NCBI GenBank assembly: GCA_002104895.1
Contig: MCFG01000560.1
Span: 1 to 30,466, forward strand
Reading direction: 5' to 3'
Source of the DNA: Anaeromyces robustus
Lineage: Eukaryota; Neocallimastigomycota; Neocallimastigomycetes; Neocallimastigales; Neocallimastigaceae
DNA: 30,466 bases
Shown here: positions 1 to 12,590 of the stretch, one piece after another
How positions within the stretch are numbered: the stretch's first letter is position 1
Layout: the number at the start of each line of letters is the position of its first letter
Notes under the pieces: model-generated
Told to the model about the DNA's origin: nothing
Database searches by the model: none
What the model saw: the letters and a program-made list of their open reading frames with translations, nothing else
Position numbers and translations under genes: made by a program

Positions 1-117
1 TCAAAATACCAAAAGTAAATTTAAAATAAAGAAAAGTTTTATTATTACTATTATTATTATTATTATAACTAAAAATAATTAATTATAATAAATATTATAT
101 AATACAAATAATAAAAA
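1..117. other. AT-rich sequence upstream of the first DRS1 exon
   Basis: This stretch is almost pure A/T with a short ATT run near 45-65. It is either the 5' leader and promoter of DRS1 or the end of an upstream intron. The sequence does not decide between these. Confidence 0.4.
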
Positions 118-1114
118 ATGTTTTTTTTAAAAAAATACTCTACAGATACAGATGATGATGATGATGATGATGATGATAATGAGTTTGTAGAAGATGATGA
201 CGAGGATGATGATAGTGAAATTGATGAAGATGATGATGAAGACGATGATGAAGAAGATGATGAAGACGAAGATGAAAATGATGATGAAAATGATGATAAT
301 GAAAGTGATGAAGAAGATGAAGTTAACGAAGAAAAAAGAAATAATGATGATAATGATGAAGATGATGAAGATATCGTTCAACAAAAGGTATAATGAAATA
401 ATAATTATTATTTACTTAAATGGATTATTTAAATAAATATAAAAAATTATATATATGTATATTTGTTTATAAATTAATAAAATAATAATTATATAATTTA
501 ATTGATTAATATTAATTTCATATCATAATTAAAAAATTAAAATGAAATGAAAAATTACATAAAATAAAATAATATAATATAATATAATATAATAAAAAAT
601 GAAATAAATTAAAAGAGAAAAGCAGCCTATTTTGCACCTGCTCCAGAAGTAAATGAAGAATTAACAGAAACGTTCACAACAATGTCATTATCAAGACCAA
701 TTTTAAAAGGTATTTCAAATTTAGGTTTTGTAAAACCAACACCAATTCAAGCTAGAGCCATACCAATTGCTATGCAAGGATTAGATATCTGTGGTTCTGC
801 CACTACAGGTTCTGGTAAAACAGCTGCATTTGTTATTCCAATTTTAGAACGTCTTTTATATAGACCAAAAGCAGTTCCAACTACAAGAGTATTAATTCTT
901 GTACCAACTCGTGAATTAGGTGCACAAGTTCATTCAGTTGCTCAGAATCTTGCTAAATTTACTGATATTCAATTTTCATTACTTGTTGGTAAGTATAAAT
1001 ATATATTTTTTATTAATAATGTAAAATAATAATGTTAAATGTTAGATAAAGTATAATTAAAATATACTTTAATAAATATTATTAAAATAATTATTATATA
1101 TTTTTAATTTATTA

Positions 1115-1146
<32 letters not shown>

Positions 1147-2398
1147 TATTGTTATTTCAATTATATTATTAATTAATTTATCAAATTTAACATAATATAA
1201 ATAATTAGGTGGTCTTTCATCAAATGCACAAAAGGCTGAATTACGTAGAAGACCAGATGTAATTATTGCTACACCTGGTCGTTTAATTGATCATATTAGA
1301 AATTCAGTTTCTTTTACTCTTGAAACTATTGAAATCTTAATTATGGATGAAGCTGATAGGTAAATAGAATTATATAAATAAAAATTAGAACTATAAGAAT
1401 AAAAAAAAATAAAAATTAAAATATGAATAAAAATTATAATAATAATAAAAATTATTATAATAATTAATATTATAATAAATATAACTATATATATATTATC
1501 TATTATCTATTATAAATATAATTAATATTATAAAACTAAATATATACTATTTATTATAAATATTATTAATATTAGAATGTTAGAAGAAGGTTTTGCTGCT
1601 GAATTAAATGAAATTATTAAAAACTGTCCAAAAGGAAGACAAACGATGTTATTCTCAGCTACTATGACAGATAATGTAATATAATTAAATAAAATATTTT
1701 TTATAAATTATTATTGATTTGATGACTTATCAAATTATTAATATTAATTAATTAAATTATAATATAATTCATATATTAATATATTTTATTAATTATAATG
1801 AATCATTAAAATAATAATTATAAAAATAATAATAATTGAAAAAAAAAAAAAAAAAAAAAAAAAAAAGATTGATCAATTAGTTAAATTATCTTTAAATAGA
1901 CCTGTACGTTTATTTGTTAATAGTAATAATGCCATAGCAAATAATCTTATACAAGAATTTATTCGTATTCGTCAACATCGTGAAGAAGATAGACCAGCTA
2001 TATTAGCTGCCCTTTGTAGTAGAACTTATAAAAGTGAAACAATTATTTTCTTTAGAAGTAAAGCAGCAGCTCATTATATGAAAATTGTATTTGGTTTATT
2101 AGGATTAAATGCAACAGAACTTCATGGTAATTTAACACAATTACAACGTTTAGAATCATTAGAATCTTTCCGTGATCGTAAAACCGATTTCTTATTAGCT
2201 ACAGATTTAGCTAGTAGAGGTTTAGATATTGCTGGTATTAAAACAGTTATTAATTATGATATGCCACAACTTTATCAACAATATGTTCACCGTGTTGGTC
2301 GTACTGCTCGTGCTGATCAAGGGGGAAGGTACATATACATATATATATATATATATTTTTTTATAACTTTAATAATAATGCAAATAATAATAATAATA

Positions 2399-2462
<64 letters not shown>

Positions 2463-2778
2463 CATTTATATATAATGCTAATATAAATAAATAAAATAAC
2501 ATAAAATAACTATAAAAATTATAAATTATTTATTATAAATTATTAATTATTTAATATTATAATTAATATTAATATATATATTTAAATAGAGCTGTTAGTT
2601 TAATTGGTGAAGCTGACAGAAAAGTATTAAAATTAGCTATCAAAAATTCAACTTCCGAAGTTAAACATCGTATTATACCATCATCTGTAATTGCAAAATA
2701 TAAAACTAAAATTAATGGTTTTAAAAATCAAATTAAAGAAATTATGGATGAAGAAAAAGAAGAAAAAGCTGTAAGTTC

Positions 2779-2817
<39 letters not shown>

Positions 2818-2841
2818 AGTCAATAATTTAATTAATTAATT

Positions 2842-2918
<77 letters not shown>

Positions 2919-2923
2919 TTAAT

Positions 2924-3017
<94 letters not shown>

Positions 3018-3893
3018 TTTTCAATTAGCTTCGTATCGCTGAAATGGAAGTTAAGAAAGCTTCAAATATGTTAAAATATCAAGAAGAAATTAATAGTAGA
3101 CCAGCTAAAACTTGGTTCCAAACAGAAAAAGAAAAGAAATTAGCAAAAGAATTAGGAAAAGCTAAATATGAAGAACTTACTGGTGTTTCTAGTAAAAAGG
3201 AAAAAGAGGTATTTAAAAAAATATACTATTATATATAATATAGAAATTTATATTTTTTTTAATAAAATTAATTAATTTAATAATTAATAATTATAATTAT
3301 AATAATTATAATTATAATAATAATAAAATAATATTTATAATGACAAATCAATAATAATAGAGTAAGAAAACAGTATCAAGAAATAAGAGAAAACGTTTAG
3401 AAGCTTTAGATGAAGCTGATAGAGAAGCTATTAAAGAACAACAATATATAGTACGTCAAGCTAAACGTGCAAAGAAACCAAAGAAGATAACTTATATGCC
3501 AACACCAAATCCAAATCCAACACCAAAACCAAAATCAAATAAAAAGAAAGAAGTTAAATCTGCAGGTTTTGATAGTGAAATGAAAAGTACCTCAGAAGTT
3601 AAAAATAAATCAACCAATACTAAAGAAGAAAATAGAGCTTCAAAAGAAATTAAAGGAGAAAAAAGAAAACTTGGTAAAAAGAAATCAGTTAAATCTTTTA
3701 AATCTAAAAGCAAGTAAGTTTCATTGAAAATAATAATAATAATAATAATAATTAAATCTTTCTTATACATTATATATTATATTATTATATTTTAATTCAC
3801 TAATTATTCTTTTCTTTTCTTTTTTTTTCTTTTTTTTTAATATTATTATTTCCATATATAATCATTAATAATAGATATAAGAGAAGACATTAG
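118..3893 (+). CDS. DRS1: DRS1/DDX27-type DEAD-box ATP-dependent RNA helicase (9 exons)
   Basis: Nucleolar DEAD-box helicase; in yeast and animals this family unwinds pre-rRNA during 60S subunit assembly. Exons: 118-387, 616-988, 1209-1359, 1576-1675, 1868-2328, 2590-2770, 3029-3208, 3361-3713, 3875-3893. They total 2088 nt (695 aa), phase-consistent with GT..AG introns. An acidic Asp/Glu tract (about residues 10-85) precedes the core. Motifs seen: the Q-motif region GFVKPTPIQ, Walker A TTGSGKT (153-159), PTREL, TPGR, DEAD (261-264), SAT (292-294), [11 protein letters not shown] and HRVGRTAR (439-446). The C-terminal tail has KTWFQT and ends SKSKYKRRH, matching the basic end of DDX27 proteins, which separates this family from other DEAD-box helicases. 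The N-terminus is uncertain: homologues carry more sequence before the acidic tract, and a CTACAG at 140-145 could be a 3' splice site, so the true start may lie upstream of the window. Confidence 0.9.
2385..2462. repeat. (AAT)n microsatellite in DRS1 intron 5
   Basis: Nearly perfect AAT/ATA trinucleotide run inside the intron spanning 2329-2589. It creates a spurious poly-Tyr/poly-Ile ORF on the opposite strand. Confidence 0.9.
2784..2815. repeat. Poly(A) tract of 32 nt in DRS1 intron 6
   Basis: Uninterrupted A run just downstream of the 5' splice site at 2771. Similar runs lie at 1122-1146 and 1839-1866 in other introns of the same gene. Confidence 0.9.
2844..3020. repeat. (TTTA)n tetranucleotide repeat in DRS1 intron 6
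   Basis: About 44 units of TTTA with a few slips (near 2921 and 2954). It fills most of the 2771-3028 intron and ends eight bases before the AG acceptor. The length is probably polymorphic. Confidence 0.92.
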
Positions 3894-3982
3894 ATTCAAT
3901 AATTTAGATTTTAAAGTAGTTAATTTATCAATCAAAATTAATATTATATAAAACATATTTTCTATTATTAACTTTTTTTATT

Positions 3983-4018
<36 letters not shown>

Positions 4019-4597
4019 TTTTTTCAATTTTACAAATTATTTATACATAAAATATTTAATTTTCATATATTAAAAAAAAAATAGATTTTTTACCTTAAAT
4101 ATCATTTTTTTAAATTAATGTTTTTTATATATATTTATATTTAATTTTTATTTATGTTTTTAATATTTAATATTTCAAAAAAAAAAAAAAAAATAAAATA
4201 AAATAAAATAAATTAAAATTAAAAAATAATAATAATCAAAAAAAAAAAATCTTTTTTAAATTTTTTTATTAATATTTTTATTTACTAATATAATTAATAA
4301 TTTATTCCATTTTTCTATAGTAATTTTTTATTATTATATACATCATGATTTTTAACTATTAATTATTATATTTACTTTATAATTATATATAAATTAATTA
4401 TTATTAATATTTTAATTTTAATAAATATTTATTTTTGATCAATTTCTGATTTATTGATTTATTGATTATTTATTATTTACTATTTATTTATTTATTATTT
4501 ATTTATTAATTTTGTTTTTTTGTTTTGTTTTGTTTGCTTTATCTTTTATTAATTTTTCATTTATAATATACTTCTTTTTTTATTTTGTTTTTTCTTT

Positions 4598-4638
<41 letters not shown>

Positions 4639-4675
4639 TTTATTTTATTTTCTTTTATTTATAGTTTTATGATAA
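3894..4675. other. Convergent intergenic region between DRS1 and DAHP synthase
   Basis: It holds the 3' ends of two convergent genes. An A run lies at about 3985-4014 and a long T run at about 4598-4636. No coding potential or structured RNA was seen. AATAAA-like motifs are too common here to pick a polyadenylation signal. Confidence 0.6.
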
Positions 4676-5679
4676 TTATTTTTTCTTCGAACTTTCTCTA
4701 AGCATCTATAATTTATTTATATAAAAAAAATGATAATTTTTAATAATTATTTCAATTTAACTCAATTACAATTATATTCATAAAAAATTAAAATTATATT
4801 TACTTGAGCAATTAAAAGAATAATATCAAGAGATTGTTCATAATTTAACCTTTTTAATAAATATATAAATGAGTATATAAAATAAATATTTATATATATA
4901 TATATATATAATAACAATATTAATAAAATATATATATATATATACCTTGGGTCACAATTAGTTTGATAATTCTTTTTCAAATCCTTTTCAGTCAATTGCA
5001 TTGATCCACCAATACATTCAGTAACACCTTTTTCACCAGTCATTTCAAAATGAACACCATTTAAATGACTATTCATTGTTTTATGAATTTCAAAAGCTCT
5101 TTTTAATTCCTTAAAAATCATTTATTAAATATATGTAAAGATATAAAGATATATTTATGAATAGTATAGTATATATAAATATAATGTATATGTATAACAA
5201 TAACATAATATATAATTATTAATAATATTTTTTTATTAATATTTTTTATTAGGAATAAATAAATAAATAAATAAATAAAATAATCATTCTAAAAAAATAA
5301 TATTTACTCCTAATATATTATCAAAGTTTCTTGTTTTTAAGCCAAGACTTGATTTTTCTGTATTTCCATGCATTGGATCTTTTATATATATATTTATTAT
5401 TAATATTTTTAAGATATACACAATAAAATATTATTATTTTTGTTGTTATTATTTCACATGTTAAACATAAATAACAATATTATTATTATAATAAAATATA
5501 TCAAAATATTTATTACCACAACACCATATAATTTTATGTTTTGTTGATTGAACTGCCTTAATATGATCAGGAAGATATTTATCAATCTAAATTTTAAAAA
5601 GAATAAATAATATACCAATAATATAATATCGTATTTATATGTATATTTAAATTTTAATTAATGAATTAAAATAATCTAA

Positions 5680-5710
<31 letters not shown>

Positions 5711-6756
5711 CCTTATCTACACCGTATCTTGTAATTAGAGTAACTCTTCCTATATTTAAAAAAAAAAAAAAAAAAGAAAAAAAGAAAAAGAAAACAAGAA
5801 AATTTAAATAATTTATAAATACATAATAAAAATTTATTATATTTAATTTTTTTTTTTTTTTTTTTTTTTTGTTATAATTATTACCAGTTTCAAAGTTAGG
5901 ATCTACTATATCAAGAAGATCTATCAATTCTTGAGGTTTCATTGATGGACCAACCTTAATACCAATTGGATTTTGTATACCTCTAAAGTATTCAACATGA
6001 GCACCATTTAATTGACGTGTACGATCACCAATCCAGAGAAAATGTGTACCAAGATTATACCATTTTTCAGTTTTTTTTGGATCAGTGGGATCAACAACTT
6101 TTTTTGTTAATTGACTTTCATACTATATATAGATATTAAAAAATATTTAAATATAAAAATATTATTAATTAAATAATAATTTAATAATTTATAAGATATA
6201 AAATATAATAAAAATAATAATATTAATTTTATTATGGAAAAAAATTGAAATAAATTACATCAAGTAAAAGTCCTTCATGAGAAACAAAGAAATCAATAGT
6301 TTCAAGAGATGGATTAGTATATTTATTAATACCAACAATATTCATAAATTCTAAAGAAGTTCTTAATTGATCTATAATAGCTTCATGTTCTTCACGTAAA
6401 GTTTGGTTACGAATATGACTTAAATTCCAATGTTCTGCTTTATGTAAATCAGCAAAACCAGTATTAATTAATGAACGTATATAATTTAATGTAGCACCTG
6501 AATGGAAATAGGATTCTATTTATATATAAAATATTTGATAATAAAATAATTGTAATTATTGATTTTTGTTATTATCCATTTAATATTAATGTCAATTAAT
6601 TAATATAGTTTATATATATATATTAAAATAATTACGTAATAATCTATCTGGATCTGGTTCACGATCATCTAATTCATAACCATTAATAATATCTCCACGA
6701 TAAGAAGGATACTCTTTTCCATCAATTATTTCTAAATATACATAAGTTTGATTTTA

Positions 6757-6824
<68 letters not shown>

Positions 6825-7945
6825 GAATGAATATTACATATATAAATATATATATTTATAAATAATATTTTTCATTTTCCTTTATTATTTCTTTCTTTCT
6901 TTCTTTTTTTTTTTTTTTTTTTTTTTTCTATATCTCTTTTTTTAATTATTATTAATTATTAATTATTTATGATAATGTTTTAATCTTTCGCTTTTACCTA
7001 CAGGGCTAGAACGTGGTTTAGCATACTTCAAAAAAGGACCAATAAATTAATAAAATAAGAAATATTAGATACAAAAGTATAAAAATATATTAATATATTA
7101 ATTATTATAAATTATTCTTCATTATTGTATTATTGTATTATTGTATTATATATTTGATGCATACTTGTCCAGCCATTCTTCCTATTCTTACAACAGATGT
7201 TCTACCTCCCCAAATCAAAATTAAACTTTGTTTTAATAAAATTTTTAATTGATTTTCAATGTTATCCTTTCAAATATAATATTAATAATATATTTTTAAA
7301 AAAATATTTTAATTTAAATTATTTTTTATATATATATATAAAAAATGAAAAAATATGAAATTTGTGAAATTTACTTTATTACAATATTCAAATAATTCTG
7401 CACAATCACCTCCTTGTAATAAAAATCTTTTATTTTCTGCAACTTCTGCTAATTGTTCCTTTAATTTCTCAATCTAACATTCATAAAATAAGAAAGAAAT
7501 AAAAATAAAATAAACAAAAAAAAAAAGGTAATAAAAAAAGTATAAGTAACAATGCAAAAAAAAATATTTATATAATGTTAACATTTTTTTAAAATTTATT
7601 TTAAATGGATTATACATATTTATATATTTGAAAATATATATAAAATCAAAAACTTTATATAATTAATAGTATATACAATATACATATTATATTAAAGACA
7701 AAATTAAATATATAATAAATAAAGCAATAATCCAAACCATTATTATAATGGTAAAAAAAATTTTTTAATAATTAAATAAATAATCTTATATTAATTGATA
7801 TTACTTCATTTTGATGTACTAATGGCGGTACAACTTCTAATTTTTCCATTACACGGTTATATTTTTTTTCATCTTTATATACAACATTTTGAACTATTTC
7901 TTTATTTTTCCATGAATATAATGACCATTGATTATTATCCGACAT
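4676..7945 (-). CDS. Class II 3-deoxy-D-arabino-heptulosonate-7-phosphate (DAHP) synthase (13 exons)
   Basis: Condenses phosphoenolpyruvate with erythrose-4-phosphate, the first step of the shikimate pathway. Exons (5' to 3'): 7945-7805, 7473-7375, 7266-7165, 7025-6998, 6731-6636, 6515-6259, 6122-5885, 5749-5712, 5586-5517, 5378-5308, 5109-4946, 4849-4804, 4705-4676; total 1380 nt, 459 aa, the usual length of short class II enzymes. Motifs in order: FLLQGGDCAE (64-73), GRMAGQYAKPRSSP, SYRGDIINGYE, DRTRQLNGAHVEYFRG, TLITRYG, DPMHGNT, HFEMTGEKGVTECIGG and NCDPRLNYEQSLD. By family knowledge the metal ligands would be C71, H360, E402 and D433, and all are present. The start is set at 7945 because MSDNNQWSLYSWK fits the family N-terminus. 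An in-frame ATG at 8011 would add a 22-residue hydrophobic leader. Many introns argue for long residence in the genome. Confidence 0.93.
6760..6823. repeat. (AAT)n microsatellite in DAHP synthase intron 4
   Basis: About 21 AAT units within the intron at 6732-6997. Confidence 0.9.
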
Positions 7946-9149
7946 TCTTGATGAAGTAAAATTAAAAGTATCAATTAAACATATAAAAAATAAAGTAAAA
8001 AAAAAACTCATTTTTATATAAAAAAGAAAACTTATTTAAACATATTATTTGTTTTTATATTTATTTAAGTTTTTTTGTTTTAATATTTAATAAAAACTTC
8101 AATACATAACGCATAATAAAAATATTATGGTTATCTTATCTTAATAATAATAATAACTATTAAAATATACCTGAATTTAAATAAACTTTTAACAATTTTT
8201 AAAAAATAAAAAAAAAAAAATTTAATTAAATTATTTATTTAAAAAACAAAAAAAAAATTAATTAAATTATTCATTTATTGGTTAAATATAACATAATATA
8301 ATAGTATAATATAATATAATAATTAATAAAATATTGTTGTTATGTGTGATGTTTATAGTTATTTTCTTTAGGTATGATTCATATAAAATTAATCTATTCA
8401 TGTCAATTAATTAAAAAAAGAATAAATAAAAAGAAAAGGAAAAAAAAAAAAAAAAAAAAAAGATTTTGTACCGCATTCAGATTTTATTTTGAACTTGTAA
8501 CATGTTAACGAATTTTCTTTCATTTTTATTTTGTTTTTTTACTTATTTAAAATTTTATCATATTAAATTTAAACTTATATTGTAATTTTTTAATAATATT
8601 TAATATATATTAAAAAAGTAAAATAAAATGAAATAATAAAGTATGGTGATAAAATAACTAATCAATATCTTTACTATTTTCTAGTTTCTAAATCATAATA
8701 ATTTATATTTATAATTAAAATACATATTTATATATTTATTTTATTATATATATAAAATACTTTATGAACTAATTAAAAAAAAAAAAAAGAAAATATTAAT
8801 AGTATTGCTATTACTTTTTGATTAATATTTATACATATTAAAACTCAATAATCATATATTAATATTAAAATTAACATTTATATATATAATTATTTTTACC
8901 TTTTAATACCGTTCTTTTTTAGATCTGTTCTTTTAATAAAATTTATCATTGGGCAGTTAAATTTTATTTTATTTTAAAAATTTTACTACTGTACCTTCTT
9001 TCGTACTTTTATAAAAGAAAATAAATAAACAATATATAATATAATATAATAATATATAATGTAATATATATGTTATTTAATGAAAAAATATAATTTTATT
9101 CTTAGTATAGAATATCTCTACAAGTGCTAAATAATATTATTATTTAAAA

Positions 9150-9245
9150 ATGTAGAATATAGAACATAGAATATAAAATATGGAATAAAGAATATAAAGC
9201 ATAGAATAAAGAATATAAAATATGGAATATAAAATATAAATATAA
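9150..9245. repeat. Degenerate short tandem array based on TAGAATATAAA
   Basis: Several imperfect copies of a 10-14 nt motif (AGAATATA, ATGGAATAAA, AGAATAAAG) follow one another. This is a simple AT satellite without coding content. Confidence 0.6.
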
Positions 9246-10344
9246 AAAATTTTATATATCTATTAATTAGAATTAGAATTAAAATTATAATATATAATTT
9301 TAATCCTAATCATCTTTTTTTTTTTATATAATAAATAATAATTATATAAAAAAAGATATATATATAATATTTTTTTTATAATTTAATAATATATAAATAA
9401 TAAAATTATTATGTTATTTTACTAAGTAAAATATTTGGGTAAAAAAAAATTGTTATATTCATGTTATTAAAAATTAATAATATATCAGCCACAATTTTTA
9501 GCATAAATATTAGAGTTTGATACATTTAAAATATTTGTAATTAACTTTCATTACTCTTAATAAATAAGCTTTTAATTATAAAAATTAATAATTTTATAAT
9601 TAATTAATAATTATTAATTATTAATTATTAATTATTGATTATTGATAATAAATAATGATATGAAGAAAAAAAGAAAAAAATCTTTATTCATAATGAAACG
9701 TTTCATTATCAACATAATATATAAATTATGTATTTGTATTAAATCTATTTATTCAAAATTATATATTAAATTAACCTTAATTAAAATTCAATAAAAATTA
9801 ATTCAATAATTTTTTTCTCTTTTTTTTTTCTGTGTAAAAATAAAAAAATAAATTATAATATATTACAATATATTGAATATATATGGTTGATTAATTTAAA
9901 AATATCAATGCCAATGTTTTTATAATTATTAAAAATTTAAAAATAATATAAACAAAAACTATTAAGAATTCCACAGCACAGCTAAATGAAAAAATTTCAC
10001 CATTCTTTTGATATAATATTTAAAACTTTAAATTATGAAAAAAAAATTTTTATATCATATCTGGTTTTTATGAATTTTATTTTATTTTAAAGTTTTTTTT
10101 ATTAATTTTTAAATAATTATCTCAAAACTACTATCAAATAGGCATTATTAAATATACTTCTATTACATAAAAAGCTGGTTCAAATAGTCAATTGTCAAAA
10201 AAATAAAAATAAATGAAAATCAATAAAAAATTAATAATATATATAATATATACTTATCATTTATTATCTACATATTTATTAATATAAAGTAATAAATACA
10301 TATATAAATACATAAGATTAAAATTTTTATAACAATCTTATAAT

Positions 10345-10346
10345 AT

Positions 10347-10421
<75 letters not shown>

Positions 10422-10462
10422 TTTTATTTTATTTTATTTTATTTTATTTTATTTTATTTTAT
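10345..10462. repeat. (TTTA)n grading into (TTTTA)n
   Basis: About 19 TTTA units switch at about 10422 to TTTTA pentamers. It lies about 410 bases upstream of the ATPase start. Confidence 0.9.
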
Positions 10463-10874
10463 ATGTGTTAAAAATAAATATTATCATCCAATATAAATAT
10501 AATCTAATTTAAAATTATTATATTATATTATATTTATTACAATGTATTATTTATATATTATATTAATATATTATAATTAAGAATTTTTACAATTTTTTAT
10601 TTTTTTTCCATTTTATAAATATATTAAATATTTTATTATTATATTTTCATTTTATATAAATACAAGCATTTTTTAACAAACAGAAAAATAAATTTTAAAA
10701 AAAAAAATAAAAAAATAAAACAAACTAAAATTATATTCAAATTATTTTAAAAGTTTTAAAATACTCTGAATTAAATAATAATATTTAATATTTTTAATCT
10801 ATTTTAATTTTTTTTTTCTTCATTTTAATAAATTTTTAATCAAGCTTAAAAGTATAAAAGTTTTTTCCCAAATA

Positions 10875-11306
10875 ATGTTAAATAGAGTTGATACAGTTGG
10901 TACTTTTACAGATGGTAAATCCTCTGTAGAGCATCAAATTAATATTCACGTTAATGATCTAACAGAAGTTACAAATAACAATGATATCTCATTAAAAGAA
11001 GTTTTGGCTGGTCTAATGTATGTTATGGAATACCGTATTAAAGGCGGTAGACTCCCACATTTAGACTATGAATTAATGAAGCGTTTATGTAATGGTTTAC
11101 TCTCAAATATAGGTCATTGTGAAAAAGAACATTTTCAAAATATTCCTACTGAAGAATCAGATATGGCTCTTCATTTATTTGGAGAATTTATTCAAGAAGG
11201 TAATTTAATTGTTTGACAATATATAAATTTAAACTTTAATTTTGTAGATAAAATTTATAAATTTTTTTTTATATGTAAATGTATAATTTTCAAATTTCTA
11301 TTATTG

Positions 11307-11346
<40 letters not shown>

Positions 11347-12545
11347 GTAAAAAAATATATTTATATTTTAATAATAAACGTTGATATTGATATTAAAAGA
11401 AAAATTAAAAGTATAAAAAATTATTCAAATGGATATGACTCAACATTAAACATATGGATAATTAAATTCTTTCTTATATGGCTATACGAAAATATTGTAT
11501 AAATTTTATTAAATCATTAAATATTTATATATTTTTAAAAACGTGTTTTTTACTTATTTTAAAAAATATATATATATTCAATTTTTAATATAAGTAGTAA
11601 TAATAAAAATTTAAAAATTATCATTACATTGTTGAAAATTAAAAAATTATCATTACATTGTTGAAAATTAAAAAATTATCATTATTGAAAATTAATAATT
11701 ATTATTATTAACAATAATTATCAATAATAGTATTTTAATAATATGTGTAATATTAGAATATATTAAAAGTTACAAAGAAACACTATATCAAATATTAAAT
11801 AAAGAACTTTTTCCTTTTTATATATATATCATTATTATTAGTTTTTTTTTTTTTTTTTTATTAAATAATACATTTAAATTTTAAATTATTAATATTAATT
11901 AAAAAAAATCTTATATTTATTAATAATAATATATCTTACTTATTTGTTATTTTTATATTAATATATTTATATTTTTACATATATATATACATATATATAA
12001 TTGTTTTTTATATTAATTATAAATAAAATCATATCAAAATTATATAGTTGAGGAATTCAGACAAGTAGTAAGAGGAGTTCCAGTTACTGATTTAGCATAT
12101 GCCTTAAAAATACATAGACGTTGTACTTCCTCATCTACCGATGAACAAAAAAGATCAGCTGTAGCAGTTATTGGCCTTTTAACCAAAAACTTTACAGAAT
12201 TTTCTGATTGGAAAGATTTAGTTAAACATGATGAACATAGTATGGTTGAAAAAGTATTAAAAGAATATGAACCTACTTTAGAAATTCCAGAAATGCCAAA
12301 ATCACCTGAGGATTTATTACCACCACAAAGTAATTTTTATTTAAATAAATATATAATTATGATAATATATATATTTATTATATTATATAATTAAGTATAT
12401 AAATTATCATATAAATATTTCATTATATTATATTAAATATAATTTAAAATTTTTTATATAGTATTCATTAATAATTATTAATATATTTACTATATATAAT
12501 TATTATTAATTAATTAATGTTATTTATTATTATTTTTATTATCGC

Positions 12546-12590
<45 letters not shown>

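Larger units (their letters stand above)
8012..10874. other. Divergent intergenic region, no gene seen
   Basis: 2.9 kb between the DAHP synthase (-) and ATPase (+) starts, so it should contain both promoters. It is very AT-rich in both strands. It contains poly(A) at about 8440-8460, a degenerate AGAATATAAA-like array at 9150-9245 and a TTTA/TTTTA tract at 10345-10462. No ORF with family motifs, tRNA or rRNA was recognised. Confidence 0.6.

Noticed and set aside
127-384. Hydrophobic minus-strand ORF opposite DRS1 exon 1
   Set aside because: Antisense of the GAT/GAA acidic repeat; Phe/Ile only, no independent support.
10165-10195. tRNA-like T-arm (GGTTCAAAT)
   Set aside because: Flanking bases do not form the required stem, and no anticodon or D arm is seen upstream.
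10853-10860. TATAAAAG as the ATPase TATA box
   Set aside because: It lies only about 15 bases before the ATG, too close to direct a transcript that includes that start codon.
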